Translations under genes and position numbers: made by a program
Shown here: positions 23,418-35,502 of the stretch, one piece after another
How positions within the stretch are numbered: position 1 is the stretch's first letter
Layout: each line of letters opens with the position of its first letter
The notes under the pieces: model-generated
What the model saw: only the letters and a program-made list of their open reading frames with translations
Databases searched by the model: none
What the model was told of the DNA's origin: nothing
Assembly: GCA_037043455.1 (NCBI GenBank)
Contig: JAWPHD010008268.1
Coordinates: forward strand, 1-64,000
DNA: 64,000 nucleotides
Direction: 5' to 3'
Source: Cyrtodaria siliqua
Lineage: Eukaryota > Mollusca > Bivalvia > Adapedonta > Hiatellidae

Positions 23418-23531
23418 TTATCGGCCGGTGGATGCGGCGGAAGCGTTCACAATGGTGATGGTACTTCCGGTTGCGGGGGTGGCTGATTTATTGAGGAACA
23501 GCATGCAGACCAAGAACAGCAGCGCCAACAT
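23418..23531 (-). CDS. Conserved downstream exon candidate, unit 3
   Basis: Identical 37-residue frame in putative exon 23409-23539, about 0.8 kb downstream of Gly-rich gene 3. Confidence 0.45.
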   Translation of the reverse strand: MLALLFLVCMLFLNKSATPATGSTITIVNASAASTGR

Positions 23532-24352
23532 CCCCAACACTGAAAATGGTGCATACATATTGTTATTGTATACCTTTACGTGTATGCGAACTGGTTTTAA
23601 AGTTTCTATAACCAAGAATTGATTGAATGAGTTCCCGGGTCTAACACCATCGTCAAGTCAAATTATTTGTTTTTGAATACCTACACTTGTGTTAAATAAT
23701 GATATATTTCATTTGAATCGTGTTTTACGTCATGTTTAGCAAATGTTTAGCACATGGAGAGGTCATATGTGACGGTCGAGATGTTAAGGTAGTTGCAGAC
23801 CAACCCTTTCTTCCTGGGTAGAGCCAGTACCGTATTCCTCCCACCATCCGTAAGAATCCTATTATCCTGTTTTAAACATACTAATTATGAAGAATTGTAT
23901 ATTAATTGCTTTCAAATATACAGCAGCAGAGGATTTAACGGAGGTTTGGGATGATGTTCTTCGTGATACTTGTTCATTTTTTAATTGTGGATAAAAACAG
24001 AAATGTAATTTATTTCCATGTTAATATTTATACTATTATTATCACTAATATAATGAATAAACAAATGCAATGTATGTAACAAAAGAAATCTATACATTGC
24101 TTAGGATCCAGTCTTTATGAAACTATTCACTTACATCATTAACGACGCGAAAAATGAATTTCATTTTACAAGTGAGAATTAAATTTGCCTTATATCCAGT
24201 TCCGTGAATCCAGTTATTAATTAATCAATAGTAAACCTGTAAGAAGGCCACCAACTATAATAATAATATTATATGTTATTTAAACTCAGCTGTCATTCAT
24301 AACCAAAAACATTGTCAATAGAATATATAGATGTTTTGAAAGATCCACTTAC

Positions 24353-24479
24353 ATCCACCGTTTCCGCCTTGCTGGGCGCCGTAACCGCCGTATCCACCGC
24401 CGTATCCACCGAAATAATTGGCGGAGGCCAGACCGAGGACTGCCATGAGGGCGAGGACGGCGATGATGCAAGCTTTCAT
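24353..24479 (-). CDS. Gly-rich secreted peptide gene, copy 3, coding exon
   Basis: Intact 42-codon coding exon with signal peptide and GGYGGGYGGYGAQQGGNGG mature part, apparently the array consensus and the same as copy 5. Exon boundaries are 24353-24487 with a TTTTCAG acceptor and a GTAAGT donor. Intron 1 is the shortest of the five copies (about 630 bp) and its donor at the first exon is the weaker GTAATT. Confidence 0.72.
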
Positions 24480-25119
24480 TATTATGTCTGAAAAGAAATT
24501 ATGAAAAAATGTGATTTACCTCAATGTTCACTCTTCTCGATCATGTTTCAGCTAGTAAACAATATATTAATTTACAATTTCTCAATTACTAAAACCCAGT
24601 TACATCCTAACCAAGAGTCATCGATGCTAACCCAGTGCGATGGCCAAGCACGCTCACGTATATTAAATCCCAAATGTTTGAATTAAATCAGTGTTTTATT
24701 TAAAAGTTGAATGTTGAATTCCATGACGTCAGCAGCGTTTGCTCATATTAACAGCACTCAGATATGTTTTACCATGCCTGTATATACGTCTTTGCCCATT
24801 TGCATAATGCAACGCGTCTACAGAATAATCACACCCGTTTAAACAATGATTGAACGATTTAATTGTTTCCTAAACATGCGAATCAAATTAAATTTAAATG
24901 GTTCTAATAGCTTTAGTACCAAAAATATCGTGCCTTTGGAGATGATTATGATAAAAATCAGTGCAAGAGAGACAACTACTGTCGGTATATTTTCAAACAT
25001 TGGAATAACCATTTTCTATTGAGACACACTGGATGCGTGCGAACGCGTCTATTTTCTTACGTATATATACTACGACTGATTAAGTTTGACGCATTCAAAA
25101 TGAAAGCATTTCGAATTAC

Positions 25120-25180
25120 CGTGTGGTGTTCGAAGTCAGCAAACTGAGATACCTCAATGGCTCTTCTAACCGTATTTATA
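25120..25180 (-). promoter_or_regulatory. TATA box and non-coding exon 1, gene copy 3
   Basis: TATAAATA at 25173-25180; exon ends CACACG at 25120 with the weaker donor GTAATT. Confidence 0.55.
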
Positions 25181-25796
25181 TTGAATGACCCGGAAGTAAA
25201 ACATGATTGAACTGAGGCACGCGATGGACCGGAAGCACTTGCTAAGGTGTGGAAATAGATGTAATATGTCTCGACAGCCGTTATCTACAATGATGTTGTC
25301 ACGTCAGGCCGTCATATCCATATGGCTTGAGGTTGATATGTACTTCTTGATCAGTTTGTTGACAAAAGTCAAACAATTTGAACAAGTTTGAACCTCAAGC
25401 ATTACTGTTTTTAATTAAAGAAACTAACCCTCCGAATAACGGTAAAAAATGTACTACTAAACCGTTTATCAAAACTCTAGCCAGGTGTTCGGGTCCTGTA
25501 ATATTTGTATATGTGCCGATTCAAAGTAAAGGTTTATTCAAGGGTTTTTAAAATACCCGTGATTGAATATGCGCAACATGAGTTTTGAGTTGGTAACTCT
25601 AAATTTGATGCTCCCTATTTGGGTTTGGTCTGGGTGGTTATAGTAGTATACATTTTGTCCACAGAGTTTGGATTCTCGAAAAAGGTAAATACTAATTTAT
25701 ATACATGTAAGCCGTTGTCGTTAGATTAAGAAACGGTGTACCATTGTTGTAAATGTTGCCTGTTGATGGCGGGATAGCTACTTTCAGTTTGTAAAC

Positions 25797-25836
25797 TTGC
25801 ACTGTTGTGTACGTACCGAATATACAGATTGCATTT
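25797..25836. repeat. Single 36-bp repeat unit, unit 3
   Basis: Only one copy of the unit (CACTGTTGTGTACGTACCGA) flanked by the same sequences that flank the arrays in units 1 and 4, so this may be the unexpanded state. Confidence 0.75.
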
Positions 25837-25854
25837 TGTTTATAGTATACATGC

Positions 25855-26010
25855 AGAGTGCCTTCTTTGAGAAAGTGTCAATTCTTGCTGATGGTGGGAA
25901 GTATACAGTACTGGTTCTACCCAAGAACATACTGGTTCTACCCAAAAACAATGGGCTGTCTGCCTCTACCATAAAAAGAATCGACCGTCATATATGGCCT
26001 AAAATGACGT
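25855..26010 (+). mobile_element. SINE-like core copy, unit 3
   Basis: Core GTGTCAATTCTTGCTGATGG, AAGTATACAGTACTGG, with a local 21-bp-scale duplication of TTCTACCCAAGAACA, ending at CATATATGGCC. Confidence 0.5.
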
Positions 26011-26168
26011 ATAACATCATACAAACAATCAAACAAAAGCCTTTTTGGTTAGATACATGTATACAGATTTCCACCTTCTTTTTACAGTATACGGGTACAC
26101 AGATAAACAGTTTTATGTAATATAGGGGAATACAGGTTGACTTGTTTGAAACGGATGCATATACATCT

Positions 26169-26444
26169 GATTTGATTTAAACATATTTTATTGCCATATA
26201 TGTACAAGTACAATGCAATCGGGTCGGGCCACTAGTGCTACCCACATTAGTTACGGCCCTTCCCTACAATGGAGTTTTAACAAATATAATGAATGGCAAT
26301 TGCTATTAACACGTATCAATACACTGGATTAACTACAACATGATATGTAGTAGAACATGTTAAGATAATAAGAAAATAGAAATAAAAAATAATAATAAAG
26401 AAAAAGTAAAAGTGGAAGAAAGAATAATGCAACACATGTGACAT
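26169..26444. mobile_element. Short insertion with 6-bp flanking duplication, unit 3
   Basis: About 275 bp absent from the other units (CATATACATCTATACACATT at 50397 is the empty form). Both sides carry ACATCT. It starts GATTTGATTTAAACATATTT and includes GGGTCGGGCCAC. A diverged relative sits at 62727-62990, so this is a dispersed repeat family of unknown class. Confidence 0.65.
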
Positions 26445-28595
26445 CTATACACATTGTATTTGTTTAAAGAAGCGGTTTATAAAAACTTTATCCATGTGTT
26501 CATGTCATATAATAATGTGAATGTGCCAATTAAAGGTATACATTTATTAGCGGGTCCTTAAAACATCAGTGATTGAATATGCGTAAATATGAATTGGTAA
26601 CTCCAGTTTTGGGGTTTCGCATATATGTGGCTATTGTTGGCGGTATAGCTACTTTAAAATGACGGGATTATTGCCTTCGTTGTCAATAAACGGGTTTCTT
26701 TTTTAGTTTTTTTTAGTAGAATTTAAATGTACATCGTTTGGTTAGATTATTGAAGTGTGAAATAAAGATTCTGTCTACTGGGTCCTCGTCCAATAGAACT
26801 ACGTTAACTAACCTCATACTATTTCAACAAATACATCAAAATATAGAAAGTATACCTATGAATTGATTCACTGTTGCAATATTAGTTTCCCATTTTATCA
26901 TATTTACGCAATACATGTATAAGTCATATCTTAACCTGATGCTGGCAACGTTGATGTGTTGTTAATAATAGTATTTTACACTTGAAATTCATACAAAGGC
27001 GAACTGGAAATGTAGCATTCGCAGACCATAGTCACTAAACACCTCCCACAAAACAACAACACTGCTATCAGAAATAATAAAATTAATGAAGAGTGAGACA
27101 TGACAAATGTAAATGGATTGACAATAGCGACACCGCTTTGGAACAGTCAGTGGCAACTAAAACATTCTCACATCAACCTCAAGCAAAGTAGACATTTCGT
27201 GAAAATACAAAATAAACCGTTCTTCTTCAGTTATGATTAATGTTATCAAGGGCGTTTAATTATGATAGAACTCTATTGGAATGGAGCATAAACAGAGCAT
27301 TTATTACTTCACGTTGTTATTTCCACGTCTTGTGTTCTATTGTGAAATTCAAATATCATTCACGTATCAAAATTCAGTTATACTAGATATATAGTCTTCT
27401 GTTCCTTGCATGATATGATATGTGCATCATTAGATTGGTTGTGTATATCTTAAGAACACATTGAATGGTCATGTACACGTTGACTGGTCATGTACACGTG
27501 GAGCGTAATTCGCGGGGTAGCTCTATGCTCACCTTGTAATAAATATGAATGAGTATAACGTGTATGCCCTATCCTGCACCGGTATAGGATAACTTCTTCT
27601 CGACGAATGGGTCTTCTAGAAGAACGCCATTCTCCGAGTAACGGTTTATTTGAATGGAGTTTATTGTTAACCGACAAATCCCAAGTGGCTTTATCAAGAG
27701 TTACGAATATATGTGTTAATACAACTTTTAAAATTAGTATAAGGTAATTTGGCATTAGACATATGTAAACGTAATGCTGCTTTAGCAGCACTTTCAGCTC
27801 TATCATTATCAAGTATTCCTACATAGCTTAGAAGCCAGCAGAAAATAATAACAATTATATCAACTATAAGAGATTTGTACTTTTGTAAAAATTGAAGCAC
27901 TACTGGGTTATCAAGTTTCATATTACCCAGGACTTGAAGAGATGACACGGAATCAGAAAAGATTACAAAATTGTCATCGTCAGATTCCTGAATATAGTTT
28001 AAGGCAAGTTCAGTTGCTTAAGTTCAGCTGAAAAGATAGAGGCATTGTCAGGCAGGCGGCTCTTTCTTCTGTGTTTGTGAACAACAACTGCCGCAGCTAC
28101 CTTATCTCAATCTTTAGAACCATCTGTGTATATATGTTGAAAGTTACTGTATTTCGATTTAATTTCATTAAATTTGCTTTAAAAGACAGTAGGGTCTGTA
28201 CTGGATTTGTTACTATTACAAAGATCGAAAATAATTGTTGATATTTCCAAAGTCCACAGTGGAATTTGTGGTACTTTGCACTTGGCATATCAAATTTAGG
28301 TCGATTTCAGTGTCTCTTAATTTTGGTTTAATACGAAGACCAAATGGTCAAATGGCCTTCAGTTTTCGATCAAAACGAGGTTCATAAAAAGGATTAAAAA
28401 CAGTATCGAAAGTTGGGTTTGAAGGGTTATATTGTAATTTAATGGCACTCTGAAGGACTACTTTGTCCCATCTATGAGACACTGATGGTTCATTAGCTTC
28501 AACATATAGAATTTCGGCAGGTGATGTACGAAAGGCTCCTAAGGCGAGTCGTACTCCCTGATTATGTATAGGACCAAGCATCTGTAAGTATCCTT

Positions 28596-28690
28596 CTTGT
28601 TTGTCTGTTTGCGTGTTTGTTTCTGTGTTTTGTGGTTTACTGTCCTCCTTGAATGCTACTTTCCCTGTCCGATCTTTTTATATTTCTTTT
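28596..28690. repeat. Inverted fragment of the 3'-spacer repeat inside the LINE
   Basis: About 95 bp that is the reverse complement of 11667-11765 (and 33960-34055), lying between GTAT and GTGAGTCGATCC of the RT sequence. Absent from the unit-2 copy. Confidence 0.7.
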
Positions 28691-28893
28691 GTGAGTCGAT
28701 CCATATACTATTGAGCCGAAGTCCAGCTTGGATCTGATAAGAGATCTATAGAGTTGTAAAAGTACTTTACGATCCGCTCCCCAATTAATGTTTGCAACAA
28801 CTTTAAGTAAATTAAGAGCTTTAAGGGACTTGGCCTTTAAGGTGTGGTATAAACGTTAATTCACGGTCGCAAAAAAGACAAAGGAATTTTGTC

Positions 28894-29265
28894 TCATGTA
28901 CAACTGGTATTGATGACCCATCCAGTGTTAGATGGGGGGTCTTCATTGTTGAAGTTGCCTCTCATGTTTTTTGCACGATAACATATAACAAAGTCGTCAA
29001 CATATAGAGAGCAATACACACTAGGATTGATGCATTTAGCTATACTGTTATTTTTTATATTACAAAGTGTGACAGAGAGTATGCTGCCTTGTGGTACACC
29101 CATCGCCTGTTCATGAATGTCAGCGAGGGTTGAACCCATTCGGACACGAAACTGTCTATCATCTAAAAAATTCTCTATAATAATTGGTAATCGGTCTCTA
29201 AGACCAATGTCATGAAGATCATTCATGATATCGTACTTCCATGCAGTATCATAAGCTTTCTCCAA
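28894..29265 (-). pseudogene. LINE reverse transcriptase piece, unit 3
   Basis: 123 codons: EKAYDTAWKYDIMND, then VPQGSILSVTLCN and SLYVDDFVICYRAKNM. Frameshifted soon after the catalytic motif, at the same place where the unit-2 copy has its deletion. Confidence 0.65.
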
Positions 29266-29879
29266 GTCAAAAAATACAGCGACTAGACGTTCATTCTTTA
29301 CGAAAGCTTCCCTAATAAATGATTAAAATCGAATGTGATTGTCTCTTGTACCTCGTTGGCATCGGAATCCACTTTGATACTTTGTTATCCGTTTGTTAGA
29401 CTCTAGGTACCAAACGAGTCTCTCATTAATCATTAGTTCAATGGTTTTACATATACAATTCGTTAAAGCAATAGGGCGATAATTTATTGGGTTCGTATGA
29501 TCATTTCCGGGTTTGAGGTCTGGAATAACGATTGCATCCCGCCAAGAATCGGGGCGGGTTTCCTGTCACCAAATCTTTATTTAATATATCACAAAGTGTA
29601 AAGAGACAGGTTTCAGGTATTTTTTTATATAATGACACTTAAGCGTAAGTAAACGTTCAAAATATGATAACAAAGTAACAGCAGTTATTGTAAAAAAACA
29701 TCAACACATATATGCTCTAAATAATCGTCCTCTACCTTGCTGTTATTGTCAATCACGGCTGCTCCGTTTAGTTTAATAACTAGTAAACGTCTCCAAAATG
29801 TCACTAATATTAACACTCAGATCATATCTGTGCATTGTTTACATCTACTTAATCCACTGTTCATTTGCATAAAGCTTGT

Positions 29880-30535
29880 TCGGTTTGACCTCTCTTCCAG
29901 ACCGTGTTCTATATGAGGCGTTAGGACTTAAAGGCACAGGATGTGAAGAATCTGGGACAGGCTCTGCTGAGGAAACTACTTGGGATGTATTCTACACTGG
30001 GTCAGACAACACCTTTTGCATCAAATGGTGTCACGTCCTCCATATGTATCTTCGTTTTATTGAATTATTTCCTATTTCGGCGGTTAATACCATCATCCCT
30101 AGTTGGTACTGAATATGATCTGCTGTTGTGAACATTAATAACTTTGGCGGGTTTCCAGATTTTCCCAAACTGAACTCCTACAGAATCATTCATAGAGAGG
30201 GGTTTAAGTGATCTTGTAGATTTGTCAAAATATTGTTTTTGTTTTGGTTTTGACTGCTGCATGTTCTTTTGAATAGCACTAGGATCAAATGTGTTTGGTT
30301 TAAAAATCTTGCTTGTAAAAGGCACAACGGATTTTGTTCGTCTACCCATCAACAACTGAGCTGGTGTATCTCAAAGAACCGACTATAGTAGTCTACAGTC
30401 AACAGATACTTTTTTCCGTCAAATGTGAACAAGTCAGTACCAATTTTTTGATACGGCCTTTGTCGGATCTCTTGTTTGATCAAAGGTTCTTTTGCATTTG
30501 AGTCACGGTGAGTAAGACATACGGAACATTGTAAA
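29880..30535 (-). pseudogene. Ty3/gypsy integrase fragment, unit 3
   Basis: Minus-strand pieces matching 19590-20160: GRRTKSVVPF, KNMQQSKPKQKQYFD (30065-30355) and LQCSVCLTHRDSNAKEP. Interrupted at 30536 by a unit-specific insertion; the zinc-finger His region continues after 30860. Confidence 0.65.
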
Positions 30536-30860
30536 AAAAGAGTATGATAATGGACCTTTGGAAACGGCCGAGCACGACACATACGAAATATTGCAGTCTC
30601 GGTTTGATTGAGACTGTTCATGAGCGGTAGTAAAATATGCTAGCTACCGCTCGCGCCCTCTAGCCCCGGGTTGATCAGAACTCAATATTCATCAAATCAA
30701 CAGCACAAAATTTTAACCATCCCGAAGATGGCATGCATATGGCGGTGGACATGGAGTTGACGTCTTCCCCATGTCGTACGGCGTATGGTCCCAGTATCTA
30801 ATAAAGTGAAAGGCCCCGAAGAGCGAAATAAACATAATGGAATTTAGTTGGGAGCTACAC
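30536..30860. mobile_element. Unit-3-specific insertion in gypsy fragment
   Basis: About 325 bp of higher GC (TAGCTACCGCTCGCGCCCTC, CTTCCCCATGTCGTACGG) absent from unit 2, where CATTGTAACAAGTGTTCAG is continuous. No ORF and no clear terminal repeats. Class unknown. Confidence 0.55.
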
Positions 30861-31089
30861 GTGTTCAGTAATCTCTTTGGGCATGACTGGCCAAAATATG
30901 CGATCTTTTGCGCGCTCCAAAGATGTGCTTACTCCAAAATGTCCTAAGTGAACCTTCTGAATCATTTCCTGTCGGAGTAATTTAGGTACAAGTAACTTTT
31001 GTCCTTTGAATATTAAATCATCGTCTAAAGATAGTTCGTCTTTGTGGTTCTAATGCTCTAGCACAGATTTGTTGCAGTCAGTGCGTGAA

Positions 31090-31535
31090 CTTGGCCACCC
31101 CTGCGTTATAGTCTGTATCAAAGTTTGCATCTGTGGGTCGTGGTTAATAGCTCTCCTCGGTCTCGTCGGTCTGTGACAAACAACAAATTGACCGTATGTA
31201 CGTGAAGGTCAAGTCCCTCAATTAAATTTGGATACGTGTCTGGAAGTGATTGTCTTGACAAATAATCACTAATGGGCAAATATTTTACTCTAACATGACG
31301 CACTTCAATATTCTTCTTTTGAAGCTGCAACATCATACGCTGAATGCGGTGGGGCTACTGAAAGCTTTTTTTCATGATAGCTTATCTTGGTTTGTGATCT
31401 GAATGCACCTTAACTGGTCTTGCAAAAACTGGATGAAAGCCTTTGTAGCCAAACAGTATAGCCAACAATTCCTTTTCTATTTGTGCACAACTATTTCAGT
31501 TTGTGCCAGACTTTTAGACGCGAAGGCTACGTCAG
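31090..31535 (-). pseudogene. Ty3/gypsy RNase H fragment, unit 3
   Basis: Copy of 8768-9235: 31118-31336 reads MMLQLQKKNIEVRHVRVKYL, SDYLSRQSLPD. Upstream frames carry SDHKP-type sequence. Gly of the VxGKD motif is lost, and stops interrupt the frame. Confidence 0.65.
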
Positions 31536-31960
31536 GTAAATGTTTTAATAATTGATAATGGATATCATCAGGACCAGCTGATGTATCATGAGCCTTTTTA
31601 AGGGATTCTCGAAGTTCTTTGAGAGTGAACAGTTTATTGTATTTCTCCAAATGTTTCGACTTGAAATTGAGGTTCTACTATTATTTTAGTTTCATATTTT
31701 ATTTTATAAATTATGGTTGACAATTTTCAGAAGAAAAGATTTTAGAAAAAGCTTCTGGCGAAGTGTTTGTAATATCTTTGACAGGTGTTATATCTTCATT
31801 ATCAGTTTTAAGATGACTTACACAACTAGAATTACATTTACCGTTTATTTTCCGGACCATGTCCAACGTTTTCTTAAGAGATGAGCGAGAGTTTATCTTA
31901 GAGACATAAGATCTCCGGGATTTCCACTTGCAGAAGCCCGAGCAACAACAGAATAAGGTA
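31536..31960 (-). pseudogene. Jockey-like LINE, 5' RT-linker fragment, unit 3
   Basis: Same LINE segment as 9236-9660. Together with 27495-29645 it shows one LINE split by a gypsy pol fragment: both halves meet at an HLPE/KLPE-coding sequence (TTACCTGA). Confidence 0.65.
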
Positions 31961-31979
31961 ATATAAAGGTAGTATGAAC

Positions 31980-32490
31980 GTGATCATGACCATGGATCTA
32001 ACGAAGTTTGTAAATCACGTCACCATAGAAGTCAGGTTGTGGTAGTCCTTGTCGCAGAAGAGTTCTTAATTTACTTTTATATTTAGAAAAAAGATCCGGG
32101 TTACGATAATGAAATTTTGCAACAGTTTTACGAAGTTTATGGTAACGGTAGCCCTGATGGAGTAGCTTTTTAGTTATACAAAGATTACGAATATTAAAGG
32201 CCTCAACTCGAGTATAAGCTCTAGAAAAACGAGTAAGTTGAGACACATAGACCCCATAAGAAGTTGCTCGGGAAACATCCCCAACTAAATCGGGATAATT
32301 AACAAAAAAAAATTAAAATATCTCTCTTGCCATAGAGTTTGCTAATTATTTTTTTCCAATTTCAATTGACAGATGTAAATCGAGAAAAGAAGCGTTAATA
32401 TCAGAAATATTAGCTTTGTTAAGTTGAAGTTCTTTAGGATATATATTATTAACCGTAGTAAAAAATAAAGTGTTGTCAATGTTCAATATG
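31980..32490 (-). pseudogene. Retroelement C-terminal remnant, unit 3
   Basis: 82-codon open piece at 31998-32246 (SQLTRFSRAYTRVEAFNIRN, LLHQGYRYHKLRKTVAKF), otherwise as in unit 1. Confidence 0.5.
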
Positions 32491-32984
32491 TCATGGGTTA
32501 ACGGGTTAGGGTAAAACACTAACCCTAACCTTAAGCCTTTGGTTTATTATACTCCCAGGAACCACATTTTGTGAGTAATTTCGATACTCCTCTTGTGGTA
32601 TAACTTAACGACAATATCATCACAATAAGGTACGCAATCGTGAAAACACGGCCAGTCCCGCCATTCTTCGGATTAGGCTGCAAAGCAGTGTACAAGATGT
32701 TTGACTCTAAGGTACGCTTTCCGACCTCATATGACGTAGTGAGTTATAAACAGAATCTCAAACTCGTGATCAGTTATTTTTGTATTCATTGAAAAAAGTA
32801 TATGTACGAGTATCACAAAATTTTCCGTTTTATAATTTATATAATAAATAGGTACTCGTGTAAGATCCGCCATTAATAATTGCTTCTGTACGGAAGTACA
32901 TACTGAACAAATACTTAAGTTTGTATTAACACGCATTCTTAAGCTTAATTACATTGCACTCAATAACATCAAGCTACATAGGAA

Positions 32985-33315
32985 AAATATATGTATGTGA
33001 AATTCACATAGTTTACATATGTGCCGCATATGTATCTCACGTATGTCTTTCATATGAATGTAAAACATATGCAATACATATGAAAACAATTTTTAATAAA
33101 TAACATTGAAACATAAACAGGTCGTTTTACCTTTTTCTATAATATTCTGCAAGAATTATACAAAAGCTTAGTTGTATTTAATCTATGGTAGTTTCATATG
33201 AAATACATATGTGTACATTCCATATGTGGCACATGTGTATTATTTTAACATGAACAATGTGGTACATATGTGCTACATATGTAACATTTACATATGTGGC
33301 TTATATGTAAATAAC
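32985..33315. repeat. CATATG-rich repeat block, unit 3
   Basis: Copy of the block at 10705-11045 with a small deletion (ACATGAACAATGTGGTACAT). Confidence 0.55.
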
Positions 33316-33956
33316 ATGATGTAAATGCAAGTAACATGCAAATAATAAAAAAATAACACTCAGTGGCACACGTCAGAACATTTTTCCTTTGTACAAGAAC
33401 ATCTATAACACAGACAAAACCACTTTCTTATTTCTGATGTAGTGTTAAAAACCATCACTAATGACATAAAACACATACATCATGTACGGATTGGATATCA
33501 GAAACAACAGAATTGCCGACGTATGTTAATATGGTTTTATTTATTTGTTTGTATATTACATTTTTATTCAAGTCACAAATATACAATCACGAATGAGCAA
33601 ACATAAACAGAATAAATACAGAAATAAATATGCTTGTTGTATTGTAAATGTAGGAGCAAATATGGCGAAGAAGATGGATCTTTGCTGCTGTTTTGTATAA
33701 GGCTGGCAGACAGACGCACGAACATCAACATTGTCTCAATACCCTGTGGAAACAATAATAGTAATTAGAGTATGTACAATACAAAAGCAATATTGTTTTT
33801 CGTGCAATATTATAAAGTGACATAGAAAATCGTTTAAACAATTGCAGTTATGCCACACGTCCGCATGAATATGCCACACGTCCGCATGAATACCTGAAGT
33901 TGTTTTATTACTGGTGTCAACGAATGAGTTAAACAGCTTTTTAATGTGCAACCATT

Positions 33957-34240
33957 TCTAAGAAATATAAAAAGATCGGACAGGGAAAGTAGCATTCAAG
34001 GAGGACAGTCAACCACAAAACACAGAAACAAACATAGAAACAGACAAACAAGAAGGCAAAAGTAATAATAAAAGTAAACGACATCACAAACACAAAAGGG
34101 TTGACAATAGGGATACCGCCTTGGAACGGTCAGTGACAAAGTAGGCCATTGGGGGTTTAAACCGGTTCTAGGGTGTACCAAACCTCACACTAACCCCTAG
34201 GTCATCCCATTAAAACAGGACAGTGTAAATAAAGAAACCC
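33957..34240. repeat. Inserted repeat in 3' spacer, unit 3
   Basis: Near-identical to 11665-11945. Just left of it is a 21-bp direct duplication (ATGCCACACGTCCGCATGAA, 33848-33890) private to unit 3. Confidence 0.6.
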
Positions 34241-35388
34241 TATAAATTTAGTTTACCACAATACTGGTGTCAACGAATGAGTTAAACAGCTTTTTAATGT
34301 GCAACCATTTCTAACCCTATAAACCGATTTAGTATGAACCAGCTAAAGTTGGGTAGAGTCCATTTTACCCAATGAAGGGGTGATAGGGTCATCTTAAACT
34401 TGCATGAACTATGCAAAATAATATATGTGTATCAGTTCAGCGGAGAAGCCCATTTGTGAAATCTCGGTCAATCCCATCATTCTTCCGGAGTACGCCTCGT
34501 GTGTAGGTATTATAGCACTAATTTTTTTCTCCATAGACACCAATGTTAAAGTGTCACATATTATTGATTTGGTGCAAATTCAACTCAAGTATGGATAATG
34601 CAGCAGTGTAATGTTCATATAGAAAACTAATTTTCCACTTGAAAACTCACCACAAAAGGTGGGGTCACAAGACATGTAAGAAAGTTCTAGTTTGTTTGCT
34701 AAACAGTTCAGTACCAGCTGTTTTCATTGATTGACTGTTTTCATTGCTCACAAAGTGTAAGCATAGAGTCGAAATTTCAAAACTGTTCATCAGTGATCCA
34801 GTAAAACTTATTAATACGCTTCTTATACATACAACCACAAAATCGAATAGAAATGAGCAGTTTTCCTCTACTTATAATTCCCGTTTTCATCAAAAAAGGA
34901 GGGATTACTTCTTATATAGGATCTACATTCGGCAAAACTAAGTCGGAGGCTTACATGTAATTAGTGGTAGTAAACCTGTATATCGACGCATCGGTATGTT
35001 CGAAATAATGACATTCTTTAAGCCGGAAGGCAACGGCACAAAAAACTGTGCACTGTTGCTTAGCTGTTGCTATGCAAACAATAAAGCCATTAACCACACG
35101 AGTTGGTGTATACTTTGCGTTGCATAATTGTTATTTACGATACACATGAAGGTTTTATCACTGCTTTCATGTAAGTGTACGAGATGCTGCGAATGCAGGC
35201 ATACTCTATAGACAAAGTTCTTCCATTTTAATCCTTTTTTTGTTGTTTGATGTATAACATAATTCTGTATATATGTGTGTATGTTATTTGGAAAGAAACT
35301 ATGTTTTAATCAAATGCGCCCAGCAAATGGCGTGTGTGTTATTTAGTCACTATCTACAAATGATGTTACAGCTACTTACATGGACGGT

Positions 35389-35502
35389 TTATCGGCCGGT
35401 GGATGCGGCGGAAGCGTTCACAATGGTGATGGTACTTCCGGTTGCGGGGGTGGCTGATTTATTGAGGAACAGCATGCAGACCAAGAACAGCAGCGCCAAC
35501 AT
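35389..35502 (-). CDS. Conserved downstream exon candidate, unit 4
   Basis: Identical 37-residue frame in putative exon 35380-35510, about 0.8 kb downstream of Gly-rich gene 4. Confidence 0.45.
   Translation of the reverse strand: MLALLFLVCMLFLNKSATPATGSTITIVNASAASTGR

Larger units (their letters stand above)
27495..29645 (-). mobile_element. Jockey-like LINE, 3' portion, unit 3
   Basis: Paralogue of 17345-19360 at the same position in unit 3, more damaged: the RT is broken into pieces (28894-29265 with FEKAYDTAWK-type motif and SLYVDDF; 28348-28581 with RLALGAFRTSP), and a 95-bp foreign fragment interrupts it at 28596-28690. RNase H-like residues are at 27694-28120 (FSDS is retained here). 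Confidence 0.75.
22864..34989. repeat. Segmental tandem repeat, unit 3
   Basis: Third unit, about 12.1 kb, with Gly-rich gene 3, a single 36-bp repeat, LINE 3' portion, gypsy pol fragment, LINE 5' portion, retroelement remnant, CATATG-rich block and the same inserted 3' spacer repeat as unit 1. It has private insertions at about 26169-26444, 28596-28690 and 30536-30860. The spacer at 26450-27490 shows only unit-shared sequence. Confidence 0.85.
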
